Shown one piece after another: positions 1 through 9,383 of a DNA stretch of 64,000 nt; the first letter of the stretch is position 1, and each line of letters starts with the position of its first letter. Source of the stretch: Gnetum montanum (lineage: Eukaryota > Streptophyta > Gnetopsida > Gnetales > Gnetaceae). The stretch spans positions 465,542 to 529,541 of the forward strand of contig MNCI01028403.1 of assembly GCA_015680685.1 (NCBI GenBank). The letters run 5' to 3'. Under the pieces are notes generated by a model. That model saw only the letters and a program-made list of their open reading frames with translations, searched no databases and had not been told where the DNA came from. The position numbers were made by a program, and so were the translations under genes.

Positions 1-242
1 AAGCTATGGAATTAGAGCAAATAACTCTTATGAATAGCATTCAAACCCAATTTGGGATAATGAGTGTTAGTAACCCTATGTAATCAAACCCACTCCTACC
101 AACTTTTCAAACATCCAATGTTATAACTCAAGATGTTTTTCCCTTTCAATCAACTTAACCTTTAAGCATGTACTTACAAGGCCCCATGTCCTCTTCATTC
201 TTACCATCCAACACTAGTTTGAATGATAACCAATAAAAAGCC

Positions 243-770
243 TTGATTCAATCCATTATCAACCCAAATGGGACATCAAATTTTGTTAAATCACCAACCC
301 AAACCCAAGATCAGATGTTCCAAATACTCACTTCACTACAAAAATTATCCAATGAAGTGGTTGAGCTAATGAGAGACAATAACAAAGGCCCTATACAACC
401 AGAAAAACCAAGTGTATCAATCAACGATGATTATTATCGTCTTCATAATACGAGGCAACATTCCGAAAAGACTTCTCCTCAATTCATGACATTGTATAGT
501 GACAATACCAAAGGGCAACAAAATGCAAAAACCCCTATCATGGTCCTTAATGTACCTCATGAGACAGAAAATGAAGTTTCCTCATTAGAACAAGTTATGG
601 TAGGCAACCCTAACCCAGACAACACTCGCTACTGCAAAATTAGTGACATTATGAATGCTACACAACAACAAACTAGGAAAAATTCGTATACACCTCTAAA
701 CAGAAGACTTCCTAATCAAAACAATGTAAACAACCAATTCGGGTCATCCCAAGTAATTGCCCCACAATAA
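243..770 (+). pseudogene. Gag-like fragment of gypsy element A1
   Basis: A 175-codon open stretch rich in Asn, Gln and Thr with no recognisable capsid or zinc-knuckle motif. It lies directly upstream of, and in the same direction as, the aspartic protease remnant of the same element, so by position it is the C-terminal part of Gag or the Gag-Pol linker. Its last codons (around 735-770) have a counterpart in the inverted copy A2, where the match stops at 9384 because a family B LTR is inserted there. A stop at 768-770 separates it from the protease region. The 5' part of A1 lies outside the window. Assignment rests on context, not on a domain. Confidence 0.5.
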
Positions 771-799
771 CCAAACCCTTCTTCTGTACTTAGAAGAGT

Positions 800-1475
800 T
801 CCATCTCAACAAGAAGCCAAAGATGAACATAAGAATTATGATTTGGTTGAAGACTTAAAAAGAATTAAAGCCAACATTTCGATATATGACCTCCTACACT
901 TTAATGAAGTGAAAGAAGTGATTTGAGATATGGTTCATATACCCGTATCCCAAAGAGAAAAATCCCCAATTCCTAAAAGGCAAGTTCACTTTGCAGAAAG
1001 TCATAACACATTATCAGTACAAAACGTGAATAATCCCATGGCTAGCAAAAATGACCATCTCCCTTTCCTAACCACTTTGATTATTTAAGGAAAGAATGTC
1101 CATAACTGTTTAATCGATTCTAGTGCAATTGTTAGTGTTATGCCTCTTGACGTTTGTAATGCTTTAAGAGCAGAAATAATACCACAAACTAAAAGTGTGA
1201 TTCAACTCAATAGATCTAATGTACCTGTGGTAGGGTTATTAAAAGGAGCAAAGGTACAACTTAAGCAATACCCTACATTTACATGTTATACGGATATCCT
1301 AGTAGTTGACATGAAACCCACATATGGTATGCTCTTATCTAGGACTTTTGGAACTAAGTTTGGGGGCTTCTTTAGGTCATATTTCTCAAAATTATTGATC
1401 CCTATCAAAGGAAAATTTGAATACATGACTATACCCCAAGAACCCTTCTACAAACAAGTAGTAACAACCTTGGAT
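800..1475 (+). pseudogene. Retroviral-type aspartic protease of A1, inactivated
   Basis: This is the protease region of a Ty3/gypsy polyprotein, which would cut Gag-Pol in the virus-like particle. It is recognised by alignment with the better copy in A2 (8675-9289): the same REKSPIP stretch, then the active-site strand, then SVMPLDVCN and later GVLLSRTFG-type flap residues. The catalytic triad is damaged: at 1116-1124 the expected Asp-Ser-Gly reads Asp-Ser-Ser. In-frame stops occur near 925 and 1086. From 1140 onward the frame is open and runs on into the integrase C-terminal part. Dead on three counts. Confidence 0.8.
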
Positions 1476-2230
1476 CAACAAAATCAATCTTTGGAAGATC
1501 GAAATGCTAATCTTTATGTTGGGCTTATTGAGGTTGAGTGTAGTGAACATGTTGAAAATGACTATGTGAGTGGAACTACAAAAAATCCTATCTCTTATGT
1601 AGATCTCATCCAATCCTATCAAAGTTCTAGAGAAGGTGAAGAAAACTATGGAGACACCTTGCCTTATCAACAACACGATGGATTTTTTCTAAGTGATCCA
1701 CCACCTTTAGGGAAAGACAAAGATATAAATAAGACATTACCTCTTAAAACATTTGAAGGTGTACTAAATTTTAACAACACATCCATGGAACATTCTCCTA
1801 GAAAAGCTATATCCGATGATCCACCAAAACCTAGACCTATCATTGAAACTTATATTAAAGAAAAACTTTATAGAAAAAAATCAAGCAAGATAAGTGTAGG
1901 TCTTGATTTTTATAATCTTAAGCATCAACAAATTGTCAAGAGATGGTTCGATAAAAAACATCTAGCTAAAAATTTTCAAGTAGGTGATCTAGTCCTTAAG
2001 AGGGATAGAGCATCTGGTCAAACTTGCCCTCAAACAAAGTTTTCCTCTATGTGGTTAGGTCCATTCCAAATTGGAGACATCACTACCCCAAATGTGTTTA
2101 ATATTGCTAATTTACAAGGATATAGATTGAATAGGAATTTTAATGCATTTCATTTGAAGCATTTCTACTTAGGTACCTCACGTGGGCACTTGGTAGATTC
2201 TTACTTGCATGTTTTCTTCTTCTTTTTCTT
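1476..2230 (+). pseudogene. Linker plus integrase C-terminal (GPF) domain of A1; RT and integrase core absent
   Basis: The open frame starting at 1140 (402 codons) passes from protease through about 130 unfamiliar codons into a gypsy integrase C-terminus at about residues 236-345. Visible are RWFDKKHLAKNFQVGDLVLK, then WLGPFQI (the GPF/Y motif), then NAFHLKHFY, the usual end of gypsy Pol. Nothing of reverse transcriptase, RNase H, the HHCC finger or the DDE core lies between, so about 1,000 codons of a normal Pol are missing. The inverted copy A2 has the same junction. The last 50 codons of the frame, to 2348, are Phe/Ile-rich only because the DNA is T-rich; I do not read them as a membrane anchor. 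Confidence 0.75.
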
Positions 2231-3191
2231 TGCATTTCATATCTATATTATTGTGTTTCCATATTTTGCTTGCATTTTCATGATTTCTTTATTAGCATAT
2301 TGTGTTCTTCATATTGTTTTAATAATCATTTGTCATTTGAGTTACTAGATATTGGGTCATCTTAACACCATTGAAAAATAATGTAGGTAAAATATAATTT
2401 ACTATTACTATAATATAAAGCTATAAAATCCGCTTTATGTTTTATAAATACTATAACTCTTTCCAATTGATTCCAAGGTTTTAGTTTATTTGTTATGTTA
2501 GGTTATGGAGCATTAAATTTATACAAACTTATCATGTTATCATCATGATCATGTGAGTGTAGGATATGTGATGTTGGAGAGTGGTTAGTCATAATTACTA
2601 GGTGACCTTGGAAAATTCTATCCTTTTCCTCTCATAAGCCCAAGCCCTCAAGTATAATGATCCATAGCTATCCTGTGAACAATGGGGTGAAGTGTGTTCA
2701 TTTCTACTTGAGAATCCTTAGCCACCTAGGAGACCTGCTATGATGCCACCAATCAAAGACACATACACGAGGTTTGAACTACACCATAGGCAAAGTTTCC
2801 AAAAGGACCCTGCTCTTTGGCAGTGTAGCTAATTGGCCAGACTCGTGTTGAAATTCCTACATCAAGAATGAAATACACCATGAGCAAAGTTTCCTTTAAA
2901 AAAATAAAACAAAAAATGAGGACCATGTTCGTTGGCAGTGTAATAAGTTCTTGAGTGTGATAGGGTCCAGCAACAATCTTCACCCTAACCTCTGTTTTCC
3001 CTTTTAAATTTAAGTTTCCAAAAAAATAAAAAATAAAAAACCAAGGAAAAATCTGAAAGTTGTGGCTTACTATGATCTAGCATGAGTTTTAGCTCATCCT
3101 CCTCATTAAGTTTTGTATAAGTCACTTGCTTAAAATAGTCTGCATACTTTTACTGTTACCTTGTGAGAATATTGAGAATGAGAGCTTAAGC

Positions 3192-3222
<31 letters not shown>

Positions 3223-3473
3223 TACATATATATCTATAGATCTTTGTTAAAATAACAATCAATTATATATTTAGATTTTAATAGTTGTTCGGATGGCCTA
3301 TGTCAGTGTCTCTTTCGATTATTTGATTATTTTGATCATGTTTAGAACATTATAGTTTAGTTTCAAGTTTGCATTTCTTGTTTTATGTTGTTTTTGTTTC
3401 CCCATCTATTGCATTTTTATTCAAAATTTTATGATCCTTGCACTTGCATGCAATTTGTAGTTTGGGTGCTAAG
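2231..3473 (+). other. 3' untranslated region of A1
   Basis: No coding potential on the plus strand. The minus-strand frame at 2753-2983 has a similar counterpart at 7000-7374 only because both lie in the inverted repeat, and neither matches a protein I know. The region includes a TA microsatellite. Immediately before the presumed LTR start is a G/T-rich tract (about 3458-3473) that could be a decayed polypurine tract. Confidence 0.5.
3192..3219. repeat. (TA)n microsatellite
   Basis: About 14 uninterrupted TA units in the A1 3' UTR. The homologous place in A2 (about 6898-6925) has a shorter, interrupted version. Confidence 0.9.
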
Positions 3474-3818
3474 TGTTGAGGTCAACCTCACCAATGGTAG
3501 GCATGGGGCCATTATCAATGCACATGTAGGAAATTATAGTTGCAAAGTAGTTGAAATGCACAAATCAAATTAATAGGAATTCACCAAAAAAAAATATATT
3601 AAAAAAAACAAAAAACAAAAAAAAATCAAGAGAAAAGATAAGGCACTTGAAAAATGCCAACAAAATAGCATGTTTTTAAATTATAAAACATGCTAATGAT
3701 TACATAATTTGTGCAAGTCTAATGAATTGATTTCCATTTTTTAAAAACAATTACATATTTACAACCATTTGTTAAAAGATTTGTAACAGTGATGCAGCAT
3801 GTGGATGGCGAATGACAG

Positions 3819-3833
3819 TTTAGGGTTAGGGTT
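3819..3833 (+). promoter_or_regulatory. Telo-box-like motif in the A LTR
   Basis: Two consecutive TTAGGG units followed by TTT, i.e. AAACCCTAA on the other strand, which is the plant telo-box. The same motif is kept in the inverted copy at 6067-6083. About 230 bp upstream of the LTR TATA box, so a promoter role is possible but untested. Confidence 0.4.
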
Positions 3834-4060
3834 TCACGTGTAGGCCGCTATTTACAATGGAGCCAGCCAAAGCCAAAGAGGGGGGCGAAGCCAGATTTTG
3901 TAATGACCATTTTCTGTTCTGCAGCCAGGAAGGTGGGGCACCAATCAGGGCCTTTACTCGTTCTAGCAATGCCTTTTGGTAGCCTTTCTCTGCACCACAT
4001 ACTTCAAAAATCCGCACCAAAACAGAAACATAAATAGAACGTTGATTTTCTATTTTCTGC

Positions 4061-4070
4061 CTATAAATAG
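4061..4070 (+). promoter_or_regulatory. TATA box of A1 LTR
   Basis: CTATAAATAG, a canonical plant TATA box. The same element is found in the other A LTRs (5691-5700 and about 16380, both minus strand). Its direction agrees with the coding direction of A1 and identifies the strand of this LTR family. Confidence 0.65.
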
Positions 4071-4215
4071 AGATAGGTTGTATGCACAGAGAGATTGTAT
4101 GCATAGGCAACACAAATAGCATTAACATCGTTTTGTTCTTTATTTATTTGGTTTCAAACAACGGGACTTATTTTCCTCTCTCCATCTCCAAGCGCAGAAG
4201 CAACCGTGGTGTTGG

Positions 4216-4439
4216 CGTTGAAATTTATAATTTGGTCGATTCAAAGAAGGCTACAGAACACTCTGAAGATCTAAATAAAATTCTTGCCTTTTCATTATAT
4301 ATGTTGTCCTTTTTAACTATCCTATTTTTTAATGACCAATGATTATTCCAGCCATTAATGCTTTGAGAAATAGAGAAAGACTTTGGCTTTTCATAGTTTT
4401 GTAAACCCTGTTTGATGAATTGAAACCGAACAGTGATGT
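4216..4439. other. Unassigned segment between LTR break and malectin exon
   Basis: It begins where similarity to the A LTR ends. It could be intron or flanking sequence of the same host gene as the adjacent exon remnants, or an unalignable LTR end. No domain is seen on either strand. Confidence 0.3.
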
Positions 4440-4747
4440 ATGCCTTTCTAATGTATGCTGTGCTTCGGCTGCAACAACAAGTTTTTTATGATGGTTCCGT
4501 TATGGGCAACATTGAAAGTAATGGATTCCGCCGTATCCTCAACATCATAAAAATAGAGCAGCAACAATATGCTCAAATGGGCCAAAAACTACACGTGATG
4601 AAGCATCAAGAAGTTGAGCTGTTTGCATCACAGCAGACGGAGGAACCTCAGTGGAGTATGCATCAATTTCTAAAGAGGTAGATTTCAAAGCGCACCTATT
4701 GGTAAATTCTAAGAAAACCAGATGCGATGAAAATATCATCCGGATAC
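4440..4747 (-). pseudogene. Exon remnant of a malectin-like receptor domain (copy 2)
   Basis: Read on the minus strand, a pyrimidine-rich tract ending in CAG (4750-4748) is followed by YPDDIF, then after a one-base shift HRIWF, then VPPSAVMQTAQLLDAS, and after another shift YFYDVEDTAESITFN and HNGT. These are hallmarks of the plant malectin-like domain found in the extracellular part of many LRR receptor kinases (usual forms: YPDDVYDRIW, PPSVVMxTA, YFAEVE...REFNI.NG). A carbohydrate-binding role is known for animal malectin; in plants the domain is a receptor ectodomain. Two frameshifts and stops make it a pseudogene. No kinase or LRR part is present. Confidence 0.7.
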
Positions 4748-4844
4748 CTGAACAGTAAATTAGAAGAACAATGTTTTTGGCAAATACCGTTCCTTCATCC
4801 GAATCAGAAACATTAAAGCTGACAGAGTTAGAGCAAAATCAATG

Positions 4845-5025
4845 CTTTAACTGCTGAGAAGATATCTTGTTGCTTAAAGCACTGAACGGTTGAGCTGTCT
4901 GCATCATAGCAGAGGGAGGGTAATCTGCAGCAGAGTCTGCAGAAATTTTTGAAGTTGTACTGATGGCCGGTTTATCCGAATAATATCCAGGATACCATTT
5001 GTGATCAAAATCATCTATTGGGTAC
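4845..5025 (-). pseudogene. Exon remnant of a malectin-like receptor domain (copy 1)
   Basis: A second version of the same exon, upstream of copy 2 in the minus-strand sense. A splice-acceptor-like TTAG at 5029-5026 precedes RYPIDDFDHKWYPGYY, and 30 residues on comes YPPSAMMQTAQPFSALS. It aligns with copy 2 at the YPDD and PPSxVMQTA motifs, and in both copies the exon opens with a split codon (G|TAY). It is truncated after about 60 codons, before the YFxxVE part. The two copies are clearly diverged, so the duplication is old, or they are equivalent exons of two neighbouring gene copies. Confidence 0.7.
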
Positions 5026-5300
5026 CTAAGCAATACATCGGGTGAAAAAAATAAAACAACGTTAATTTATTAAATTGATTTGGCTTAATATCGGCACAAT
5101 TGTATGATTACGCTATAACATGCTATTCATTACTTAACCTTGGACAGCGAGAATCTTTTTTTTTTTTTGTTTTTTAATTTTTTGCCTCTCCAAGCTTCAA
5201 AGCCCGGTGCAACTAATTAAAAAAGATTGAGGCTCAGGGCAATGATACATATAATTGCACGGTATCCTATTTTTGAAAACTGAATAAAATTCTTGAAAAC
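5026..5300. other. Spacer between malectin exon and A2 LTR
   Basis: AT-rich, with a T-run at about 5157-5170. It could be intron upstream of the malectin exon on the minus strand. No gene seen. Confidence 0.4.
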
Positions 5301-6657
5301 TGTTGACACGCCGCCAACACTTGTGAAAACTTATTTTAGGAGATTATCGTCTAGGCGACTCCTGTATGGGTATGGAAACTCGAGAATCTAAAAAGTTAAA
5401 TAATTCATGCAATTTAAAAGAGTACAATAAATAATTCAAAAAAAATGCAAATAATAATATTGAAAACTGTTAAAGTTATCTGCCACCACGACTGCTTCTG
5501 CACTTGGAGATGGCAGAGAGAAAAATTTGTCCCTATTGTTTGAAAGAAAATAAATAAAGAACAAAACGATGTTAAATAGGTTTCTGTTTATAGGCAACCT
5601 GTTGTCCCTATTGTTTGAAAGAAAATAAATAAAGAACAAAACGATGTTAAATAGGTTTATGTTTATAGGCAACCTGTCTCTGCCAGGTTTCTATTTATAG
5701 GCAGAAAGAAAGACTTCTACCGATACCGACACCCCTCATGGTGTCGGCGTCAACCAATCATCGTCTGGGCGTGCACTGTCCAGAGACTGTTTGCATCTAG
5801 AGACTGTCTAGGACCATCAAAGAATGTCAGAAAAGAGGCTCCGCCCAAGAGAAGAAACGTGTCTGTTGGGTGTAAAAAAAAAAAAAAAGTAAAATGGCCC
5901 TTCTGCACTTGCTGCTGCGGTAGACAAGCCGCCTGGCCGGCAACGTTGTGTGTTGTCTGTGGTTGACAAGAAGCCCGCGTTGCTGCTCGTCTGACCTGCA
6001 AGAGAGAGAGAGCCTCCTTTTTTGGTTCAAAGGCTCTACCACCCTTTTATAGCGGCCCTGCGGGAGAAACCCTAACCCTAAACCGTTATTCGCCCTCAAC
6101 ACGCTGCATCACTGTTACAAATATTTAACAAATGTTTGTAAATATGTAATTCTTTTTCAAAAAAATATGAAAATCAATTCATTAGACTTGCACAAATTAT
6201 GCAATCAATACCATGTTTTATAATTTAAAGATATGCTATTTTGTTGGCATTTTCTAGGTGGCTTATCTTTTCTCTTGATTTTATTTCTTTTCTTTTCTAA
6301 ATGGAATTCCTTTATATCACTTTCTCTCTCCAAGGGACAATTGGTACCAACAGCCTGATTGACAGGTTACATTGAGGTCATCTTTTAGAGGTTTGTGCAA
6401 AGCATGTGATGCACTATTTATCATGTTGGTGTAGTGCTTGCTCATTTAGTAATTGAAATTCATAATTTTTATTTTATTTTATTTATGTATGGTTGAAGAT
6501 CTTTTGTGTATATTTTTCTTTTTACATAAAACCAGTATAGCATTTGTTGAATTTCTATGAATTTGATTTGTGCATTTTGACTACTTTGCAACTATAATTT
6601 TCTACATGTGCATTGATAATGGCCCCATGCCTAGCATAGGTGATGTTGATCTCAACA
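5301..6657 (-). mobile_element. 3' LTR of A2
   Basis: Minus orientation is set by the TATA box (5691-5700) and by A2 coding direction. Ends are taken as TGTTGA (6657 downward) and TCAACA (5301), inverted matches of each other. It aligns with the A1 LTR (inverted) and with the LTR at 15973-16612 (same orientation). Compared with the latter, the last 16 or so bases differ, so the true 3' edge may lie a little outside 5301. It contains a 75-bp tandem duplication and a telo-box. The A1 copy lacks about 250 bp present here at roughly 6320-6560. Confidence 0.65.
5528..5677 (-). repeat. 75-bp tandem duplication downstream of the LTR TATA box
   Basis: Two units, 5528-5602 and 5603-5677, seem to differ at one base. 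They sit where transcription of the LTR should begin, so the copy has a doubled start region. The 5' LTR at 16290-16400 shows a different, shorter multiplication of the same stretch, while A1 has it once. Confidence 0.85.
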
Positions 6658-7960
6658 CTTAGCCTTCAAACTACAAATTGCATACAAGTGCAAGGACCAT
6701 AAAATTTTGAATGAAAATGCAATAGATGGGGAAACAAAAATAACATGAAACAAGAAATGCAAACTTGAAAGTAAACTATAATGTTCTAAACATGATCAAA
6801 ATAACCAAATAATCGAAAGAGACATTGACATAGGCCATCCAAACAACCATTAAAATCTAAATATATAATTTATTGTTATTTTAACTAAGATCTATAGATA
6901 TATATGTGTATATATATATATATGTAGATATATGCTTAAGCTATCATTCTTAATATTCTCACATGGTAACAGTAAGAGTATGCAGACTATTTTGAGCAAG
7001 TGACTTATACAAAACTTAATGAGGAGGATGAGCTAAAACTCATGTTAAATCATAGTAAGCCACAACTTTCAAATTTTTCCTTGGTTTTTTGTTTTTTGTT
7101 TTTTTTGAAAAACTTAAATTTAAAAGGGGAAATAGAGGTTAGGGTGAGGATTGCTGCTGGACCCCATCACTCTCAAGAACTTATTACACTACCAACGAAC
7201 ATGGTCCTCATTTTTTGTTTTGTTTTTTTTAAGGAAACTTTGCTCATGGTATACTTCATTCTTGATGTAGGAATTCCAACACGAGTCTGGCTGATTAGCT
7301 GCACTGCCAAAGAGCATGGTCCTTTTGGAAACTTTGCCTATGGTGCAGTTCAACCTTCATGTATGTGCTTTTGATTGGTGGCATCATAGCAGGTCTCTTG
7401 GGTGGTTAAGGATTCTCAAGTACAAATGAACACACTTCACCCCATTGTTCATAGGATAGCCATAGATCATCATACCTAAGGGCTTGGGCTTATGAGAGGA
7501 AAAGATAGAACTTTCCAAGGTCACCTAGTAATTATGACTAACCACTCTCCAACATCACATATCCTACACTCACATGATCATGATGATAACATGATGAGTT
7601 TGTATAAATTCAATGCTCCATAATCTAACATAACAAATAAATTGAAACCTTGGAAACAACTAGAAAGAGTTATAGTATTTATAAAATATAAAACGGATTT
7701 TATAGCATTATATTATAGTAATAGTAAATTATATTATACCTACATTATTTTCCAATGGTGTTAAGATGACCCAATATCTAGTAACTCAAATGACAAATGA
7801 TTATTAAAATCATATGAAGAACAAAATAATTAAAATAATATGCTAAGAGAGAAATAATGCAAACAAAATATGGAAAATGCAACTGTATACAAATGAAATG
7901 CAAAGGAAAAGGAGAAGAAAACATCAAACTAAGAATCTACCAAGTGCCCATGTGGGGTAC
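6658..7960 (-). other. 3' untranslated region of A2
   Basis: Inverted homologue of 2231-3473. The 124-codon plus-strand frame at 7000-7374 matches the minus-strand frame 2753-2983 but, like it, has no known domain and runs against the element's direction; I do not call it a gene. Confidence 0.5.
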
Positions 7961-8674
7961 CTAAGTAGAAATGCTTCAAATGAAATGCATTAAAATTATT
8001 ATTCAACCTATATCCTTGCAAATCAGTACTCTTAAACACATCTAGGGTAGTGATGTCTCCAATTTGGAATGGACCTGACCACATAGGGAGAAACTTAGTT
8101 TGAGGGCTAGTTAAACCAAACGCTCTATCCCTCTTAAGGACTAGATCACCTACTTGAAAATTTTTAGCTAGATGTTTTTTATCGAACCATCTCTTGACAA
8201 TTTGTTAATACTTAAGATTATGAAAATAAAGACCTACACTTATCTTGCTTGATCATTTTCTATAGAGTTTTTCTTTAATATAAGTTTCAATGATAGGTCT
8301 AGGTTTTGGTGGATTATCGGATATAGCTTTTCTAGGAGAATGTTCCATGGATGTGTTCTTAAAATTTAACACACCTTCAAATATTTTAAGAGGTAAGGTC
8401 TTATTTATATCTTTGTCTTCCCTTAAAGGTGGTGGATCACTTAGACAAAATCCATCATGTTGTTGATAAGGCAAGGTGTCTCCATAGTTTCTTCACCTTC
8501 TCTAGAACTTTGATAGGATTGTATGGGATTTGCATAAGAGATAGGATTTTTTGTAGTTCCACTCACATAGTCATGTTCAACATGTTCACTACACTCAACC
8601 TCAATAAGCCCAACATAAAGATTAGCATTTCAATCTTCCAAAGATTGATTTTGTTGATCCAAGGTTGTTACTAC
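7961..8674 (-). pseudogene. Linker plus integrase C-terminal (GPF) domain of A2
   Basis: Same content and order as in A1, read on the minus strand: linker with YQQHDGF and DPPPL, then RWFDKKHLAKNFQVGDLVLK, then SGPFQI, then FNAFHLKHFYLGT. Stops interrupt it at about 8675, 8630, 8265 and 8215. It begins directly after the protease, so the RT, RNase H and integrase core are missing at the same place as in A1. That shared gap says the deletion predates the two copies or that they are an inverted duplicate of one copy. Confidence 0.75.
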
Positions 8675-9370
8675 TTATTTGTATAAGGGTTCTTGGGGTA
8701 TAGTCATGTATTCAAATTTTCCTTTGATAGGGATCAATAATTCTAAGAAATCTGACCTAAAGAAGCGCCCAAACTTAGCTCCAAAAGTCCTAGATAAGAG
8801 CACACCATATGTGGGTTTCATATCAACTACTAAGATATCCGTATAACATGTAAATGTAGGGTATTGCTTAAGTTGTACCTTTGCTCCTCTTAATAACCCT
8901 ACCACAGGTATGCTAGATCCATCAAGTTGAATCACACTTTTAGTTTGTGGTATCATTTGTGCTCCGAAAGAATTACAAACATCAAGAGGCATAACACTAA
9001 TAGTTGCACCAGAATCCATTAAACAGTTATGGACATTCTTTCCTAAAATAATCAAAGTGGTTAGGAAAGGGCGATGGTCCTTTTTGCTAGACATGGGATT
9101 ATTCACGTTTTGTACTAATAATGTGTTAGGACTTTCTTCAAAGTGAACTTGCCTTTCGGGAATTGGGGATTTTTCTCTTTGGGCTATGGGTATATGAACC
9201 ATATCTCGAATCATGTCTTTCATTTCATTAACATGTAGGAGGTCATACATCAAAATATTGGCATTAATTCTTTTTAAGTCCTTAACCAAATCATAATTCT
9301 TATGTTCATCTTTGCCTTCCTGTTGAGATGGAACTCTTCTAAGTATAGAAGGCAGGTTTGGTTGTTGTGG
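8675..9370 (-). pseudogene. Aspartic protease of A2, active site preserved
   Basis: A 204-codon open frame (9289-8675), with recognisable sequence continuing back to 9370. The active site is LMDSGATISVMP (Asp-Ser-Gly at 9016-9008), the standard retropepsin signature, followed by PVVGLLRGA and the second-half motif YGVLLSRTFGAKFG. It is the best-preserved protein segment of family A in this window. Upstream sequence ends at 9384 where the family B LTR is inserted. Confidence 0.8.
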
Positions 9371-9383
9371 GAAAATTAATTGG

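Larger units (their letters stand above)
3474..4215 (+). mobile_element. 3' LTR of A1, truncated
   Basis: It matches, in inverted orientation, the LTR at 5301-6657, with the best similarity from about 3640 to 4215. I place the 5' edge at TGTTGAGG (3474), which mirrors the TCAACA end of this LTR family; an alternative start is TGTAACAG at 3782. A TATA box lies at 4061 and a telo-box at 3819. After 4215 similarity to the other copies stops abruptly, so the 3' end is missing and the next bases belong to something else. Confidence 0.65.

Noticed and set aside
2200-2348. Hydrophobic C-terminal tail of the A1 frame as an Env-like membrane anchor
   Set aside because: Caused by T-rich DNA after the integrase end; in A2 the same place has a stop and poor conservation.
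2753-2983. Minus-strand frame with a similar partner at 7000-7374, looking like a conserved protein
   Set aside because: The similarity is explained by the inverted repeat; both lie antisense in a 3' UTR and match no known domain.
4433-4681. Plus-strand 82-codon frame over the malectin exon
   Set aside because: The minus strand carries the recognisable malectin motifs and splice-site context; the plus frame has stops in the second exon copy.
6067-6083. Interstitial telomeric repeat
   Set aside because: Only two to three units inside an LTR; better seen as a telo-box than as a telomere relic.
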